A stretch of DNA of 64,000 nt from Bacteroidota bacterium (GCA_009773455.1 WSXU01000007.1:62001-126000), one strand, 5' to 3'. Positions 10,482 through 19,130 are shown, numbered from the stretch's first letter. Numbers and translations: made by a program. The notes: a model not told the origin generated them from the sequence alone.

Positions 10482-11310
10482 TAAAAAGAAGCCCGGGAAC
10501 CTGGTCAATCTTTTTCTGATACTATTTCTTTTTGTTATCGCATCATCCTGCGCAACATCTAGAAAAACCATCAGGGAGCCTTTAAAAGAGCAGGGGGCTG
10601 AATATTTGTTCAGTCATCTTAAAATGAATGAATTGCAATATTCATACTTTTCAGCCCGTTTCACCGCATCGTATTACAGCGATAAAAATGAAACTTCCTT
10701 CAGCGGGCAGATCAGAATTCAAAAAGACAGTTTAATCTGGATTTCGATTTCCCCGGTTCTGGGAATTGAAATGGCCCGTTTGTTAATTACCAATGATTCC
10801 ATCAAGTATATAAACCGGATTGACAACAACTATTTTATCAGTGATTTCAACTACATCAATTCATTGATCAACAGCACCCTCGATTTTGATATGTTGCAGG
10901 CTTTTCTGACCGGTAACGATTTCTCATTTTATGAAAACAGCTCATTCAGGGCAGCCATCGACAATCTGGAATACAAACTGGTTACAACCGACAGGCGGAA
11001 ACTGAAGAAATATGTGCGAAATAACCAGTTTATCAATATTCCGATACAACACATCTGGCTGAGTCCGGAGACCTTTAAAATTTCAAGGGTGATGGTTCGT
11101 GAACTAAATCCCGGCGGGAGAAAACTCGAAGGCAGGTATATATATCTGAATGACGGGAAACAGCTGGTTCCTGAGAAGCTGAATTTTGACCTGGAAATGG
11201 CTGAAAATAAGAACCAGATTTCTGTTCTGTACACAAAAATCAATACTGCCGATTCACTGGCATTTCCATTCAGGATTCCCGAAAAATACAAGAAAGTCGA
11301 CAAGTTTTAA
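10462..11310 (+). CDS. DUF4292-family lipoprotein
   Basis: 282 residues with a lipoprotein signal: hydrophobic stretch LVNLFLILFLFVIA followed by the lipobox-like SSC, cysteine at about residue 30. The rest is mostly beta-rich and resembles the DUF4292 family, a LolA/LolB-like fold group common in Bacteroidota (family placement from recognition, not search). It probably sits in the outer membrane facing the periplasm. The start could also be the ATG at 10474. It is between the TPR gene and the M23 gene. Confidence 0.8.
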   Translation: MAKSMNNKKKPGNLVNLFLILFLFVIASSCATSRKTIREPLKEQGAEYLFSHLKMNELQYSYFSARFTASYYSDKNETSFSGQIRIQKDSLIWISISPVLGIEMARLLITNDSIKYINRIDNNYFISDFNYINSLINSTLDFDMLQAFLTGNDFSFYENSSFRAAIDNLEYKLVTTDRRKLKKYVRNNQFINIPIQHIWLSPETFKISRVMVRELNPGGRKLEGRYIYLNDGKQLVPEKLNFDLEMAENKNQISVLYTKINTADSLAFPFRIPEKYKKVDKF

Positions 11311-11321
11311 TCAGGAATACC

Positions 11322-12584
11322 ATGAAAAAATCCGGATATCACAAACTGCTGATGAGATGTAGCCAGATTATGGCGTTTACAGCATTTTTCATGGTACTTG
11401 TTGCGCCCGGGCTTTATGGTCAGGATAAGAAGACACAGCTCCAGCAAAAGAAGGCAAAGATTGAGGAAGAGATCAATTATACCAATAAGCTGTTAAACGA
11501 AACAAAGAAGAACAAACAGGTTTCACTGAATCAGCTTGTGTTACTCAACAAACAAATCGGCAAACGTCAGGAACTGATCTCTACCATCAGTGGTGAAATA
11601 GGGACGCTAGATAAAATGATCGGGGAGACAAATGATACGATCATCCGGTTGACGCAAACCATCAAACGGCTGAAGGAAGAATATGCCCGGATGATTTACT
11701 TTGCCAGCAAGAACAGAAATGCCTATTCCCGGTTAATGTTTATTTTTTCGGCCAGAGATTTTAATCAGGCTTACCAAAGGCTCAAATATTTCCAGCAATA
11801 CAGTAGTTACCGGAAAAACCAGGTAAGGGTTATTCAGGAAAATCAGGCCCTTCTGAATGAAAAGATCGGTCTTTTGCAGAAGCAGAAGTCATATAAGCTT
11901 TCGCTTAAAAAGTCGGAAGAAACTGAAAAGCAGAAGCTGACCAGGGAAAAAAATGAACAGGACCGTACTATCAAAAATCTTTCACAAAAGGAGAAGGAAT
12001 TGCTGAAAAAGCTACGGGATAGCGAAAAAGCGGCACGTAAACTGCAAAAGGCCATCGAAGATCTTATTGCTGCAGAATTGCGTAAAGCCACTGAAGCGGC
12101 TAAAAAGTCGGGTACAAAACCAAAGCCGGAGAATAAATTTGGCCTGACACCCGCTGAATTGCAGCTATCGTCCAGTTTTGCCGGAAACAAAGGAAGGCTC
12201 CCCTGGCCTACCGAAAGAGGGGTTATCTCTTCCACATTTGGCGAACATCCGCATCCGGTGCTTAAAGGCATAAAGACCAGGAATAATGGTATTGATATTA
12301 CAACCTCGAATGGTGAATCGGCAAGAGCGGTATTTGACGGAGATGTTACATCAACAATGACTCTTCCAAATTACAACAATGTAGTCATAATCAGGCACGG
12401 AGAATTTCTGACAGTTTATTCAAATCTTGACCAGCTTTATGTAAAGAAAGGTGATAAGGTTAAGATAAAACAGAAAATTGGCAATATACAGGCCGATGAT
12501 TCAGGAAAAACCAGGCTTCACTTTGAATTGTGGCAGGGAAAGAACATTCAGAATCCGGAGTCGTGGATTCTGAAATCAAGGTAA
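11322..12584 (+). CDS. EnvC/NlpD-like murein hydrolase activator (M23 family)
   Basis: 420 residues: an N-terminal hydrophobic export signal (about 12-33), long coiled coils (about 35-250), then an M23/LytM domain (about 285-420). The LytM core is seen as HPVLKGIKTRNNGIDI and a final LHFELWQG. The zinc-binding HxxxD pattern appears degraded (the family GIDI keeps one acidic residue, while the expected histidine position is Asn), which suggests an activator of amidases, as in EnvC, rather than an active endopeptidase. Its job would be cell separation in the periplasm. Confidence 0.88.
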   Translation: MKKSGYHKLLMRCSQIMAFTAFFMVLVAPGLYGQDKKTQLQQKKAKIEEEINYTNKLLNETKKNKQVSLNQLVLLNKQIGKRQELISTISGEIGTLDKMIGETNDTIIRLTQTIKRLKEEYARMIYFASKNRNAYSRLMFIFSARDFNQAYQRLKYFQQYSSYRKNQVRVIQENQALLNEKIGLLQKQKSYKLSLKKSEETEKQKLTREKNEQDRTIKNLSQKEKELLKKLRDSEKAARKLQKAIEDLIAAELRKATEAAKKSGTKPKPENKFGLTPAELQLSSSFAGNKGRLPWPTERGVISSTFGEHPHPVLKGIKTRNNGIDITTSNGESARAVFDGDVTSTMTLPNYNNVVIIRHGEFLTVYSNLDQLYVKKGDKVKIKQKIGNIQADDSGKTRLHFELWQGKNIQNPESWILKSR

Positions 12585-12596
12585 AAAGTTATCTGT

Positions 12597-12630
12597 TACT
12601 GATGTTACTATTTTGAAATGAGTAACTTTG
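12597..12630 (+). promoter_or_regulatory. putative tatA promoter with Bacteroidota -7 box
   Basis: TAACTTTG at 12623-12630 matches the TAnnTTTG -7 element of Bacteroidota, 22 bases before the tatA ATG. The -33 region is weak (TTACTG near 12597). The box is seen; promoter activity is inferred. Confidence 0.35.
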
Positions 12631-12652
12631 TACCCAATTAAACCATAAACAC

Positions 12653-12835
12653 ATGACAACAGGCATAATATTGGGTGTTGTAGGACCCTGGCAGGTAGTT
12701 ATCATCCTGCTCGTTGTATTACTCCTCTTTGGCGGGAAAAAAATTCCCGAACTGATGAAAGGATTGGGTAAAGGTATCCGGGATTTTAAAGATGAGATGA
12801 ACAACAAGGAAGATGAAGCTCCCAAAAAGGAGTAG
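12653..12835 (+). CDS. tatA: Sec-independent protein translocase subunit TatA
   Basis: 60 residues: a short periplasmic N-terminus, one membrane helix (about 11-25), the conserved [20 protein letters not shown] amphipathic segment, and a charged tail. This is the TatA/E layout; TatA oligomers form the pore that moves folded twin-arginine proteins across the inner membrane. tatC is not in the window. It is the last host gene before the prophage. Confidence 0.93.
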   Translation: MTTGIILGVVGPWQVVIILLVVLLLFGGKKIPELMKGLGKGIRDFKDEMNNKEDEAPKKE

Positions 12836-12922
12836 ATTCTGATGATTTCACCGGTCCGGTAATAATGCTGAAGAGCAGAACCGTGTCCTGATTAAAATTT
12901 CTGATCACTCACAAGGTCAAAC

Positions 12923-12956
12923 AAAAAGCCTGCAAACTCTTGTTTACAGGCTTTTT
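12923..12956. terminator. bidirectional rho-independent terminator
   Basis: A perfect 10-bp stem AAAAAGCCTG/CAGGCTTTTT with a 14-nt loop, A-rich before and T-rich after, so it can act on both strands. It lies between tatA and the left prophage end. Before phage integration it would have served tatA from the left and tRNA-Ala from the right. Confidence 0.8.
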
Positions 12957-12969
12957 ATATTTATTCCCT

Positions 12970-12987
12970 GTGGAGCGTAGGGGAGTC
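12970..12987. repeat. left attachment site (attL core)
   Basis: GTGGAGCGTAGGGGAGTC is identical to 61441-61458, the 3' end of the tRNA-Ala gene. Sequences outside the 18 bp diverge on both sides apart from a loose similarity just inside. This marks the left prophage boundary and is the displaced original tRNA 3' end. Confidence 0.88.
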
Positions 12988-13059
12988 ACCCGACCCTCTG
13001 TATGCCTTGTTTAACGCATGTTTTTCGCGTTTCTGTTTTTTCTACTCAATTCTGAGTCA

Positions 13060-13449
13060 TTAATGCTTTCTATTTTCTAGCCTCTCCTCCAGCTTACCCA
13101 CTTCCTTCTGAAGGCTTAAAATCAAATCATCCTTGTCCTTCAATTGCCTGGTCAATAAATCCACCATTCCTTCACATTTCAGCTGATCGGGGCTGTCTTT
13201 TTGTTTTTTACCCTGAAGATCTTCCATGCTCCCTTTTCCAACCAGGAGCCATCGGGCATTTATCCAATCGTATTCAGTAAGTAGAGAAACTATGTGCCGG
13301 AGAGGGATCTGTACGTTTCCCGATATCCAATTGCTTACCGTCTGCTTCGAAACACTCAGCTTCTTGGCAATCTCAGTCTGTGAAATTTCTTTCTCCCTGA
13401 GCAAAATTTCAACTCTCTGATTTACTGTCCCTTCCATGTTGTTGCACAA
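13060..13449 (-). CDS. XRE/Cro-CI-type phage repressor
   Basis: 129 residues. The helix-turn-helix lies at about 18-45 (QTEIAKKLSVSKQTVSNWIS, typical XRE family). The C-terminal half is charged and coiled-coil-like (LKDKDDLILSLQKEVGKLEERL), probably for oligomerisation; no LexA-type protease domain is present. Being the only leftward gene at the left end, divergent from the early genes, it is the likely lysogeny repressor. The start may be ATG 13449 or the internal ATG at 13437. Confidence 0.82.
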   Translation of the reverse strand: MCNNMEGTVNQRVEILLREKEISQTEIAKKLSVSKQTVSNWISGNVQIPLRHIVSLLTEYDWINARWLLVGKGSMEDLQGKKQKDSPDQLKCEGMVDLLTRQLKDKDDLILSLQKEVGKLEERLENRKH

Positions 13450-13475
13450 TTTATTTGAAAATAATCCATTATATT

Positions 13476-13527
13476 ACTTGACAAGTACATAAATATATTT
13501 GTACTTTTATCGACAATTTGATGTACT
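13476..13527. promoter_or_regulatory. repressor/early-gene control region with palindromic operators
   Basis: Between the divergent repressor and early genes: the 11-bp palindrome ACTTGACAAGT (13476-13486); the half-sites AGTACA (13484-13489) and TGTACT (13500-13505) as a dyad; another TGTACT (13522-13527). A -7-like box TATATTTG at 13494-13501 sits inside the dyad, so binding there would block rightward transcription. A half-site TATCGACA at 13508-13515 matches half of the palindrome at 23391-23406. Operators are inferred from symmetry and place. Confidence 0.6.
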
Positions 13528-13567
13528 AAGATAAGGCAAAGTAAACACTAATTCAATACATAAAAAA

Positions 13568-13786
13568 ATGGACAAAGCTTCCCTGAGGCGCTTAAAGGAA
13601 CAACTACCAAAGCGTTACGCAAAACAAATCAAAGAAATGACAGGCAAATCCTATGCTTCCATATTCAAAACATTCAACGAAAACAGCAATCTCGTCGTCG
13701 TTGAGGTTGTGGATGCAGCCCTGGAAATTGTCGAGACCCGTAAGAATGAAGCCAGGAAACGCGAAGAAAGATTGGCACAGTTATGA
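13568..13786 (+). CDS. small early phage protein, function unknown
   Basis: 72 residues, basic N-terminus (KASLRRLKEQLPKRYAKQIKEMTGKS) and a helical, highly charged C-terminus. It resembles small DNA-binding-like proteins in other Bacteroidota prophages where the segment GKSYASIFKTFN may be a turn in a helix-turn-helix, but this is not certain. It is the first rightward gene and overlaps the next gene by 4 bp (ATGA), indicating coupled translation. It may be a Cro-like or early regulatory protein. Confidence 0.7.
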   Translation: MDKASLRRLKEQLPKRYAKQIKEMTGKSYASIFKTFNENSNLVVVEVVDAALEIVETRKNEARKREERLAQL

Positions 13787-14331
13787 AACGGAATCTACCT
13801 GCAGGTCTGGAGGCTTCAATAGAAGTATACCGCTCCGGAGAGGATGTACGTGTACTGGTTAATGGGAATCGCATAGATTATCTCGAGCTGCCCTGTATCC
13901 TCAGGGAACCCTTCCAGGCTGAATTAATTGCAGATCAACCGGCCATAGACTGCATCAAGTTACAAATGCGAATCGCTGATCCTGATCAGATCGAAAAGAA
14001 GTTTGTCGGGTGCCGTTACGGGGCACTGGACACAGCTCCCGATCTTGTTGGCAATAAAACCGTCCGGGATTGTCCTCATTGTGATATCATATCAAGCTGT
14101 CCCGGTTTCGATATCGTGTGTAAAGTCCCTCCGGCCCCCAATGGCCATATAACACGCCAGGAATACCTTGTAATCCGGTTAATATCTCAGGGTAAGCTGG
14201 ACAAGGAAATCGCCTCAGAGCTCTCTATTGAAGTCTGTACGGTAAGAACATACCTGGCACGCATCCGGGAAAAGCTCTGCATCAACAACCGAATAGAAAT
14301 CGCCTTCTGGGCGATGCAAAAAGGAATTTAA
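13783..14331 (+). CDS. LuxR-type helix-turn-helix regulator with cysteine cluster
   Basis: 182 residues. The C-terminal 60 residues are a LuxR/GerE helix-turn-helix: LTxxEyxVixLIsxGKldKEIAseLxIxxxTVRTYLxRIrEKL is clearly seen here as QGKLDKEIASELSIEVCTVR and following. The middle has a cysteine/histidine cluster (CPHCDIISSCPGFDIVC), perhaps a metal site. Such regulators in Bacteroidota phages are candidates for activating later genes. It is translated together with the gene before it. Confidence 0.8.
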   Translation: MKRNLPAGLEASIEVYRSGEDVRVLVNGNRIDYLELPCILREPFQAELIADQPAIDCIKLQMRIADPDQIEKKFVGCRYGALDTAPDLVGNKTVRDCPHCDIISSCPGFDIVCKVPPAPNGHITRQEYLVIRLISQGKLDKEIASELSIEVCTVRTYLARIREKLCINNRIEIAFWAMQKGI

Positions 14332-14335
14332 ACCA

Positions 14336-14355
14336 GCGTCCCCACGCATAAAACC
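14336..14355 (+). repeat. 19-base repeat shared with the integrase promoter region
   Basis: GCGTCCCCACGCATAAAACC here and GCGTCCCCACACATAAAAC at 61328-61346 differ at one base, in the same orientation. Both lie just upstream of gene starts (14363 here; the other is upstream of the leftward integrase). They could be integrase arm sites or a shared regulator site. The identity is seen; the role is not known. Confidence 0.5.
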
Positions 14356-14362
14356 ATACGCC

Positions 14363-14590
14363 ATGCTTAAAGAAGTAATCGAATCATTTGTTTCCATCTC
14401 CATCCGCCTCCGCAACCAGCAGAAGCTTGTCCGCAAAATTGAAATGATCATCCGCTGCCAGGACCGGGACCTGCTCTCCGAACAGCAACACCTCATCCGC
14501 CTGCGCAGGCTCCAGGATGAACGCAAAAACCTGGCCCTTATCAAGGCTGAACTGTATGCTGTCGTAGATACCTTAACCATGCCGCAATGA
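14363..14590 (+). CDS. small charged helical protein, unknown
   Basis: 75 residues, almost wholly helical with an alternating Arg/Leu/Gln pattern (RLRNQQKLVRKIEMIIRCQD and LLSEQQHLIRLRRLQDERKN) that suggests a coiled coil. No known domain recognised. The stop overlaps the ATG of the next ORF (ATGA), typical of a phage early operon. Confidence 0.65.
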   Translation: MLKEVIESFVSISIRLRNQQKLVRKIEMIIRCQDRDLLSEQQHLIRLRRLQDERKNLALIKAELYAVVDTLTMPQ

Positions 14591-14679
14591 CCAGCCGGGC
14601 CAAAGCCAAACAGAGATTCCTTCTCCTTTTCATCGCTCTGGCCATAGCTGAACTGGTAACCATTTTACTCATTTTCTGA
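14587..14679 (+). CDS. 30-residue single-membrane-helix protein
   Basis: ATG at 14587 overlaps the preceding stop (ATGA). The product has a basic start (MTSRAKAKQR) and one membrane helix (FLLLFIALAIAELVTILLIF) to the end. Very small, so its coding status rests on the start/stop overlap and the clean positive-inside membrane layout. Confidence 0.5.
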   Translation: MTSRAKAKQRFLLLFIALAIAELVTILLIF

Positions 14680-14681
14680 AC

Positions 14682-14870
14682 ATGTACGTAGAGAAAACAA
14701 CACAGGGGTTCAACATAATGGACATTCCCGGAGAATTGCTCCAATCCATCCAAACAGCTCTTCACAACCAATCTGAAAAGCTGTTCGATGATGAACTTAC
14801 AAAAGAGGATAAGCGATCATTACGCAAACTCAATTCACTCATAGAGCAGGAGATCAAAATGCAGGTATGA
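14682..14870 (+). CDS. small acidic protein, unknown
   Basis: 62 residues, ATG three bases after the previous stop and ATGA overlap with the next gene. Contains an amphipathic helix region (PGELLQSIQTALHNQSEKLF, then KEDKRSLRKLNSLIEQEIKM). No family recognised. Context: early phage operon ahead of the replication protein. Confidence 0.6.
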   Translation: MYVEKTTQGFNIMDIPGELLQSIQTALHNQSEKLFDDELTKEDKRSLRKLNSLIEQEIKMQV

Positions 14871-15028
14871 AAGTTAAAGTCAGCACGGGCCGGCTTATAT
14901 GGATCAACTCCAAAACAGGAAAAGAACATTTTATCCTGAGTGGACCCTTCGCCCTGCTGAACAGCCGCAAGAATCTGCTTAAACAAGATCCGCTCTACTC
15001 TGGCGGAAAATTCAAAATTACTTACTGA
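14867..15028 (+). CDS. 53-residue basic protein, unknown
   Basis: Starts with ATG overlapping the previous stop and ends at TGA 15026-15028. The product is basic (MKVKVSTGRLIWINSKTGKE at the start; SGGKFKITY at the end) and looks beta-rich. Support: tight packing in the early operon and no better reading in other frames. Confidence 0.5.
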   Translation: MKVKVSTGRLIWINSKTGKEHFILSGPFALLNSRKNLLKQDPLYSGGKFKITY

Positions 15029-15054
15029 AAGCGGTAAACCTCTTATTCTGCCCA

Positions 15055-18039
15055 ATGCGATATATAGACCAGGATAAAATTTATGAAGCTACTGATGGTG
15101 GCCTGGATGTATTCAAATACTACTTCTCTGATGTCGACTTCAACAATACCAAAAACTACTTCAAAATCCGTCCGGAGGAAAAAACAGCCTCCGCACGGGT
15201 AACCTACTACGATGGCTACTGGCGCGTAACCGACTTTGGCAACCAGAACGAAATCCGGGGCCTCAAAGCCATAGATTTCATTATCTGGAGAGAAAACCTG
15301 AGCTTTTATGAAGCCATGCTTTTTTGTGAACAGGTCATCATTGGCCGCACTGTTGAAGGCAAAGAGTTTCAGAAAATTAAGTGGGCCCCGGACTATGAAA
15401 TGCGCGAAATGCTCCCCTCAGATAAAAAAGGAGCCTATAACTTCATTTTCAAGGAGAAACCCTCCAAAGAGGATCTGGCCGCAATTGGCCGGTATGTCAC
15501 TGAGGATACGCTGGATTTTTTCTACTGCAGATCAGTAGACAAATATGAATACTGTGGCACGTCTAAAAAGCTTAATCGCGATGTAGTCCACATCTTCAAA
15601 TCAAACAAGGACTATCCCATATTCCTTTTCGACTACGGCACCTTCCAGAAACTCTACCGGCCCCATGAAATGGAAAAGAAAAACCGGTTCCTGTACATAG
15701 GGGAGAAGCCAAAGGAATACATCTATGGTCTGCAGCAGATCCTCGAGTGTCAAAATGAATTCCTCGATGAAGAAAAGGCAGACCTTGCCCCACCCCAGGA
15801 AAAACCCATGGCCAAGGTGCGGGACCTGTTCCGGTGCGCCGGAGAGAGCGATGCCATGAACCTTCATTCCATCGGCTTTCATCCTTACTGGCTCAACAGT
15901 GAATCCTCAGAGTTCCATTATGAGCAGTTCCGGCAAATGGATGAGCTATGTGAGAACCATTACCAGATTATGGACCTGGACCGCACAGGACAGGCACAGG
16001 CGCTCCGGAATGCCCTGAAGCACATCAACCAATACACCATCGAACTGCCCCCCTGGCTGGCCTTTAAAAAGGATTTCCGGGGCAATCCTTGTAAAGACCT
16101 CAAGGACTTCGTTAACCTTTCCGGCGACAGTGTCGACCAAACCTATTACAACTTCCTGGTACTTAAAAACAGCGCCGGCCGAATCAAATTCTGGCACAAG
16201 TCACTGGATGAGAAAACCGGCAAATGGTCCTACTCGCTCAACCTGGAGGATTATTACTTCTTCCTGAAGGCAAACGGCTTCTATCAAATCGAATCATCCT
16301 ACCACAAAAATGCTGATTTCTGCTACGCCTGGATAAAAGGAAAGGTAGTGGATCTCATCGACCCGGACACCATCAAGCGCACCGTGAAACGCTTCACCCG
16401 CGATTGGATCAAGAGTAAAAACCTTATGGATGCCAAACACCTGCTCAATAAAATCAATACCAGCAATCAAATCACTGAAGCAAACCTTCAGTCAATTGAT
16501 GAAATCAGCCTGAACTTCAAAAATTACGACCGCTTTACTGAATACCTGAACTTCCGAAACGGATCGCTCCGCATAACCAGGGATAAAATTGAGAAGGTAA
16601 AACATGAAGAACTTCCCAATTATATCCTGGGCACAATTACAGTAAACGGCAAGAAATTAAGTCACCTTATTGACAGGGAAATAAGGCATATCAGCGAACC
16701 TGCCATATCAGTTCAGGCAACAAAGGAGTTTCAGGTGCTGCTGGATCAGCTCGCAGCGGCAAAAAACGAAGAGGAAAGAGAGCAGGTAAATTCTCGACTG
16801 GCCACTTTCCCTGAAATAGAAAAATACCAGGTTAAAATCCACGATGAAGATTTCATCTACGTCCGTTTCCTAAATGATATCTCCCGAATCCACTGGCGTA
16901 AGGAACTTGAGCAAAAACAAAGGTTAACCGAAGAGGAAATAAAAGAAGAGAATCTGGCACTGGCCAACCTTATGTTTATCCTGGGTTACCATTGCGCCCA
17001 GTATAAGGATCCGGCAAAAGCCTGGCTTACTTTCCTGCAGGATATGAAAATCAGTGAGGTGGGCAAGAGCTCCGGAAGAAGCGGGAAATCGATCCTGAGC
17101 GAAGGTCCTAAATACGTGCGTACCACCTTTTATAAGGGTGGCCGCCGGCTCGATGAGAACGATGAATACAAGTTCTTTTATGATGGCCTCACTGAATTCC
17201 ATGATTACCTCTACATCGATGATTACGCTGAATATGCTGAGTTCTCAAAGCTCTATAACGACATCACCGGCCCCCGGGAAGTAAACCCCAAGAATTACTC
17301 AGCAATCACCCTCGAGTATAAAGACTCTGGTAAAATGCTCATCAACTCAAACTATGAATTGATGCTGAACGATCCCAGCGCCCTGGCCCGTCTGCTGAAT
17401 GCCGGTGTTTCGGACTACTATCACGAGAAAACCAAGCAGGATGATTATAAGGAAACCCGCTCACCCATGAGCAAATTCGGGCGCAGGATCTATGAAGATT
17501 TTACTTCAGAAGAATGGATCCGCTTCTATAACTTCATCGCTTATTGCATCCAGCTCACACAGAGGTTTTATAAAATACAACCGCCCATGGTTAACCTGGA
17601 GAAACGTCAGCTGCGCCGTATCATGGCCCAGGGGCTGGGTAAAGATGAATCCTTCTTTAAATGGGCAAATGAATACTTTGTTGCTCCGCCTTCAGGCGAT
17701 GAAATTAAAATCTCTCCCCCGGAGTTTGGATATCTCAATACTTACATTGTCCGTGAAGATGCCTTCAAATCACTGAAATCAAGGTTGTCAAAGAAACAGG
17801 AGCTGGATTACCGCTCTGGCAAGTTCAAGGATCATATAAAAGCCTGGTGCGATTACAAAGGCTTCGAGCTCAACCCGGAGGAGATCTGTAACAGCTCCCT
17901 GAAGGAGAATCCACGCATCATCAAAACCATTGGTGGCAGCTCCGTTGAATGTTTCTACATCTCAACCAAAAAGTATCCGGAAGGACAAAACCTCTCAGAC
18001 TTAAACCAGGAAAACCATGAAGACGAAATGCCGTTCTAG
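15055..18039 (+). CDS. phage primase-helicase (SF3-type ATPase C-terminal half)
   Basis: 994 residues. The N-terminal ~300 residues resemble the primase-like part of Bacteroidota phage and plasmid replication proteins, but no CHC2 zinc site is visible. The C-terminal half has a P-loop GKSSGRSGKSIL at about 670-681 and a Walker B-like YLYIDDYAE at about 718-726, then MLINSNYEL, an arrangement typical of superfamily 3 helicases. It would unwind the phage origin and possibly prime synthesis. It lies in the early operon just before a DnaA-like protein; the iteron array at 23.1 kb is a candidate origin. Confidence 0.8.
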   Translation: MRYIDQDKIYEATDGGLDVFKYYFSDVDFNNTKNYFKIRPEEKTASARVTYYDGYWRVTDFGNQNEIRGLKAIDFIIWRENLSFYEAMLFCEQVIIGRTVEGKEFQKIKWAPDYEMREMLPSDKKGAYNFIFKEKPSKEDLAAIGRYVTEDTLDFFYCRSVDKYEYCGTSKKLNRDVVHIFKSNKDYPIFLFDYGTFQKLYRPHEMEKKNRFLYIGEKPKEYIYGLQQILECQNEFLDEEKADLAPPQEKPMAKVRDLFRCAGESDAMNLHSIGFHPYWLNSESSEFHYEQFRQMDELCENHYQIMDLDRTGQAQALRNALKHINQYTIELPPWLAFKKDFRGNPCKDLKDFVNLSGDSVDQTYYNFLVLKNSAGRIKFWHKSLDEKTGKWSYSLNLEDYYFFLKANGFYQIESSYHKNADFCYAWIKGKVVDLIDPDTIKRTVKRFTRDWIKSKNLMDAKHLLNKINTSNQITEANLQSIDEISLNFKNYDRFTEYLNFRNGSLRITRDKIEKVKHEELPNYILGTITVNGKKLSHLIDREIRHISEPAISVQATKEFQVLLDQLAAAKNEEEREQVNSRLATFPEIEKYQVKIHDEDFIYVRFLNDISRIHWRKELEQKQRLTEEEIKEENLALANLMFILGYHCAQYKDPAKAWLTFLQDMKISEVGKSSGRSGKSILSEGPKYVRTTFYKGGRRLDENDEYKFFYDGLTEFHDYLYIDDYAEYAEFSKLYNDITGPREVNPKNYSAITLEYKDSGKMLINSNYELMLNDPSALARLLNAGVSDYYHEKTKQDDYKETRSPMSKFGRRIYEDFTSEEWIRFYNFIAYCIQLTQRFYKIQPPMVNLEKRQLRRIMAQGLGKDESFFKWANEYFVAPPSGDEIKISPPEFGYLNTYIVREDAFKSLKSRLSKKQELDYRSGKFKDHIKAWCDYKGFELNPEEICNSSLKENPRIIKTIGGSSVECFYISTKKYPEGQNLSDLNQENHEDEMPF

Positions 18040-18517
18040 CAGGGAGCTTATCAGGCTGGACCGTGTCGTAAGCCTGGTGTTCGATATCAGGGCCAGGGAC
18101 TTTCACCACCCATCAAAAAAACGCATTTCGGTAGAGCCGCGCCTGGTGGCCATGTACCTGCAGAAAGAACTGCTGGGTAAATCATACCCGGCCATTGCCC
18201 GGTACTTTGGCAAGAAAGCCCATTCAACCTGCCACAGCGCCCACCGCACTGCAGCAGCTTTGTTTGAGACTGATCCTCTCTTCCGCCAGAAGGTGCTGGA
18301 ATGCATTGAGCTATACAACAACTATGAGATAGATCGCTTCAAACAGCGCTACAACCTTCATTTTCTCATTGCCAGGGAAGGCATCCGGGTATCTGGTCCG
18401 GAATGTACCATTTACTTGCCGGCAGAGAAATATGAATCCCTGGATGGCATCCTCAGGGAAAGAATCGACCGGCTAATCAAAAAACACAATTATGCACTTC
18501 AACTCACAATTATATAA
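18017..18517 (+). CDS. DnaA domain IV-like DNA-binding protein (no ATPase domain)
   Basis: 166 residues, overlapping the end of the primase-helicase gene by 23 bp. Residues ~42-78 read RLVAMYLQKELLGKSYPAIA followed by RYFGKKAHSTCHSAHRT, close to the DnaA C-terminal signature (R.iamYL...l..Sy..IG..FG.RDHSTV.HA). The AAA+ domain of DnaA is absent, so it can bind DNA but not form the usual ATP-driven filament. It may mark the phage origin, load the helicase, or compete with host DnaA. The C-terminal part is unassigned. Confidence 0.75.
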   Translation: MKTKCRSSRELIRLDRVVSLVFDIRARDFHHPSKKRISVEPRLVAMYLQKELLGKSYPAIARYFGKKAHSTCHSAHRTAAALFETDPLFRQKVLECIELYNNYEIDRFKQRYNLHFLIAREGIRVSGPECTIYLPAEKYESLDGILRERIDRLIKKHNYALQLTII

Positions 18518-18528
18518 TTGTCCCCTTT

Positions 18529-18912
18529 ATGAAAAATGAAATAAACCGCTCTTCCTTCTCCTCTGGAGAAGGTGTCCGAAGGACGGATGAGGTCAAGTAC
18601 CGGGAATTCTGCCCCAATTGTGCATTTGGGGGCTGTGAGCCGGCAGAGAAATTGGTTCAGGATCCGCAGCTCAATGCCATCAAATGCCCACACTGGAAAG
18701 GGCTTTGGAAGTATCGCACCCTTCCGGAAGGAATGCGGCCGGCAACCATCAGGGACTTCTTTGAAGGAGATCAGATAAAGCCTGGCGTGAAGTACCTGCT
18801 TCATTCATTCTATTCCGGACACTATGAGAGTTATACAGCCTCTCTCAGGACAGATCAGGACGATCTGAGGGTGTTTATTGAAAAAGGAAGATGTTTCATT
18901 AAATCAATTTAA
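18529..18912 (+). CDS. cysteine-containing phage protein of unknown function
   Basis: 127 residues. A CPNCAFGGC cluster at about 28-36 and a later CPHW suggest a small metal-binding domain. The N-terminal coding part (codons about 9-22) is made of a REP-like palindromic repeat, so the true start might be lower, but no convincing internal start is seen. ATG at 18529 follows the previous stop by 11 bp. Confidence 0.65.
   Translation: MKNEINRSSFSSGEGVRRTDEVKYREFCPNCAFGGCEPAEKLVQDPQLNAIKCPHWKGLWKYRTLPEGMRPATIRDFFEGDQIKPGVKYLLHSFYSGHYESYTASLRTDQDDLRVFIEKGRCFIKSI
18554..18592. repeat. REP-like palindromic repeat inside a coding region
   Basis: Two adjoining palindromes: CCTTCTCC-TCT-GGAGAAGG (18554-18572) and GTCC-GAA-GGAC (18574-18584), followed by GGATGAGG. 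This is the general form of the dispersed REP-like repeats of Bacteroidota and resembles the copies at 24478-24516 and 27494-27531, which also end in TGAGG. Here it is translated as SSFSSGEGVRRTDE. Confidence 0.6.
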
Positions 18913-18916
18913 TACC

Positions 18917-19114
18917 ATGGACCAATCATCACAAATGAAAGTAATGGCCGCTGGTTTCCGCATCCTGCGAACCGATGACCAGCCCTCGCCCAGAATTAAA
19001 GTAAAAGAAAACGGAAATTACGAATGGCGAACCCTGGAGAAATTTGAAACAAAAGCTGCTAGGGATAGGCGTTTCAAGGAACTTCTACTTGAAAATAAAA
19101 CAATCCAGGATTAA
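18917..19114 (+). CDS. small phage protein, unknown
   Basis: 65 residues from ATG 18917 (MDQSSQMKVMAAGFRILRTD), five bases after the previous stop. The longer frame from 18878 would overlap the upstream gene and is less likely. Basic and charged (NYEWRTLEKFETKAARDRRF). No family recognised. It is the last gene before accessory block A. Confidence 0.6.
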   Translation: MDQSSQMKVMAAGFRILRTDDQPSPRIKVKENGNYEWRTLEKFETKAARDRRFKELLLENKTIQD

Positions 19115-19130
19115 TTTTACTAGCCTTTTG

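Noticed and set aside
14587-15028. Larger single gene instead of several tiny ORFs in the early region
   Set aside because: No frame is open across the interval; ATGA overlaps and positions fit several short genes.
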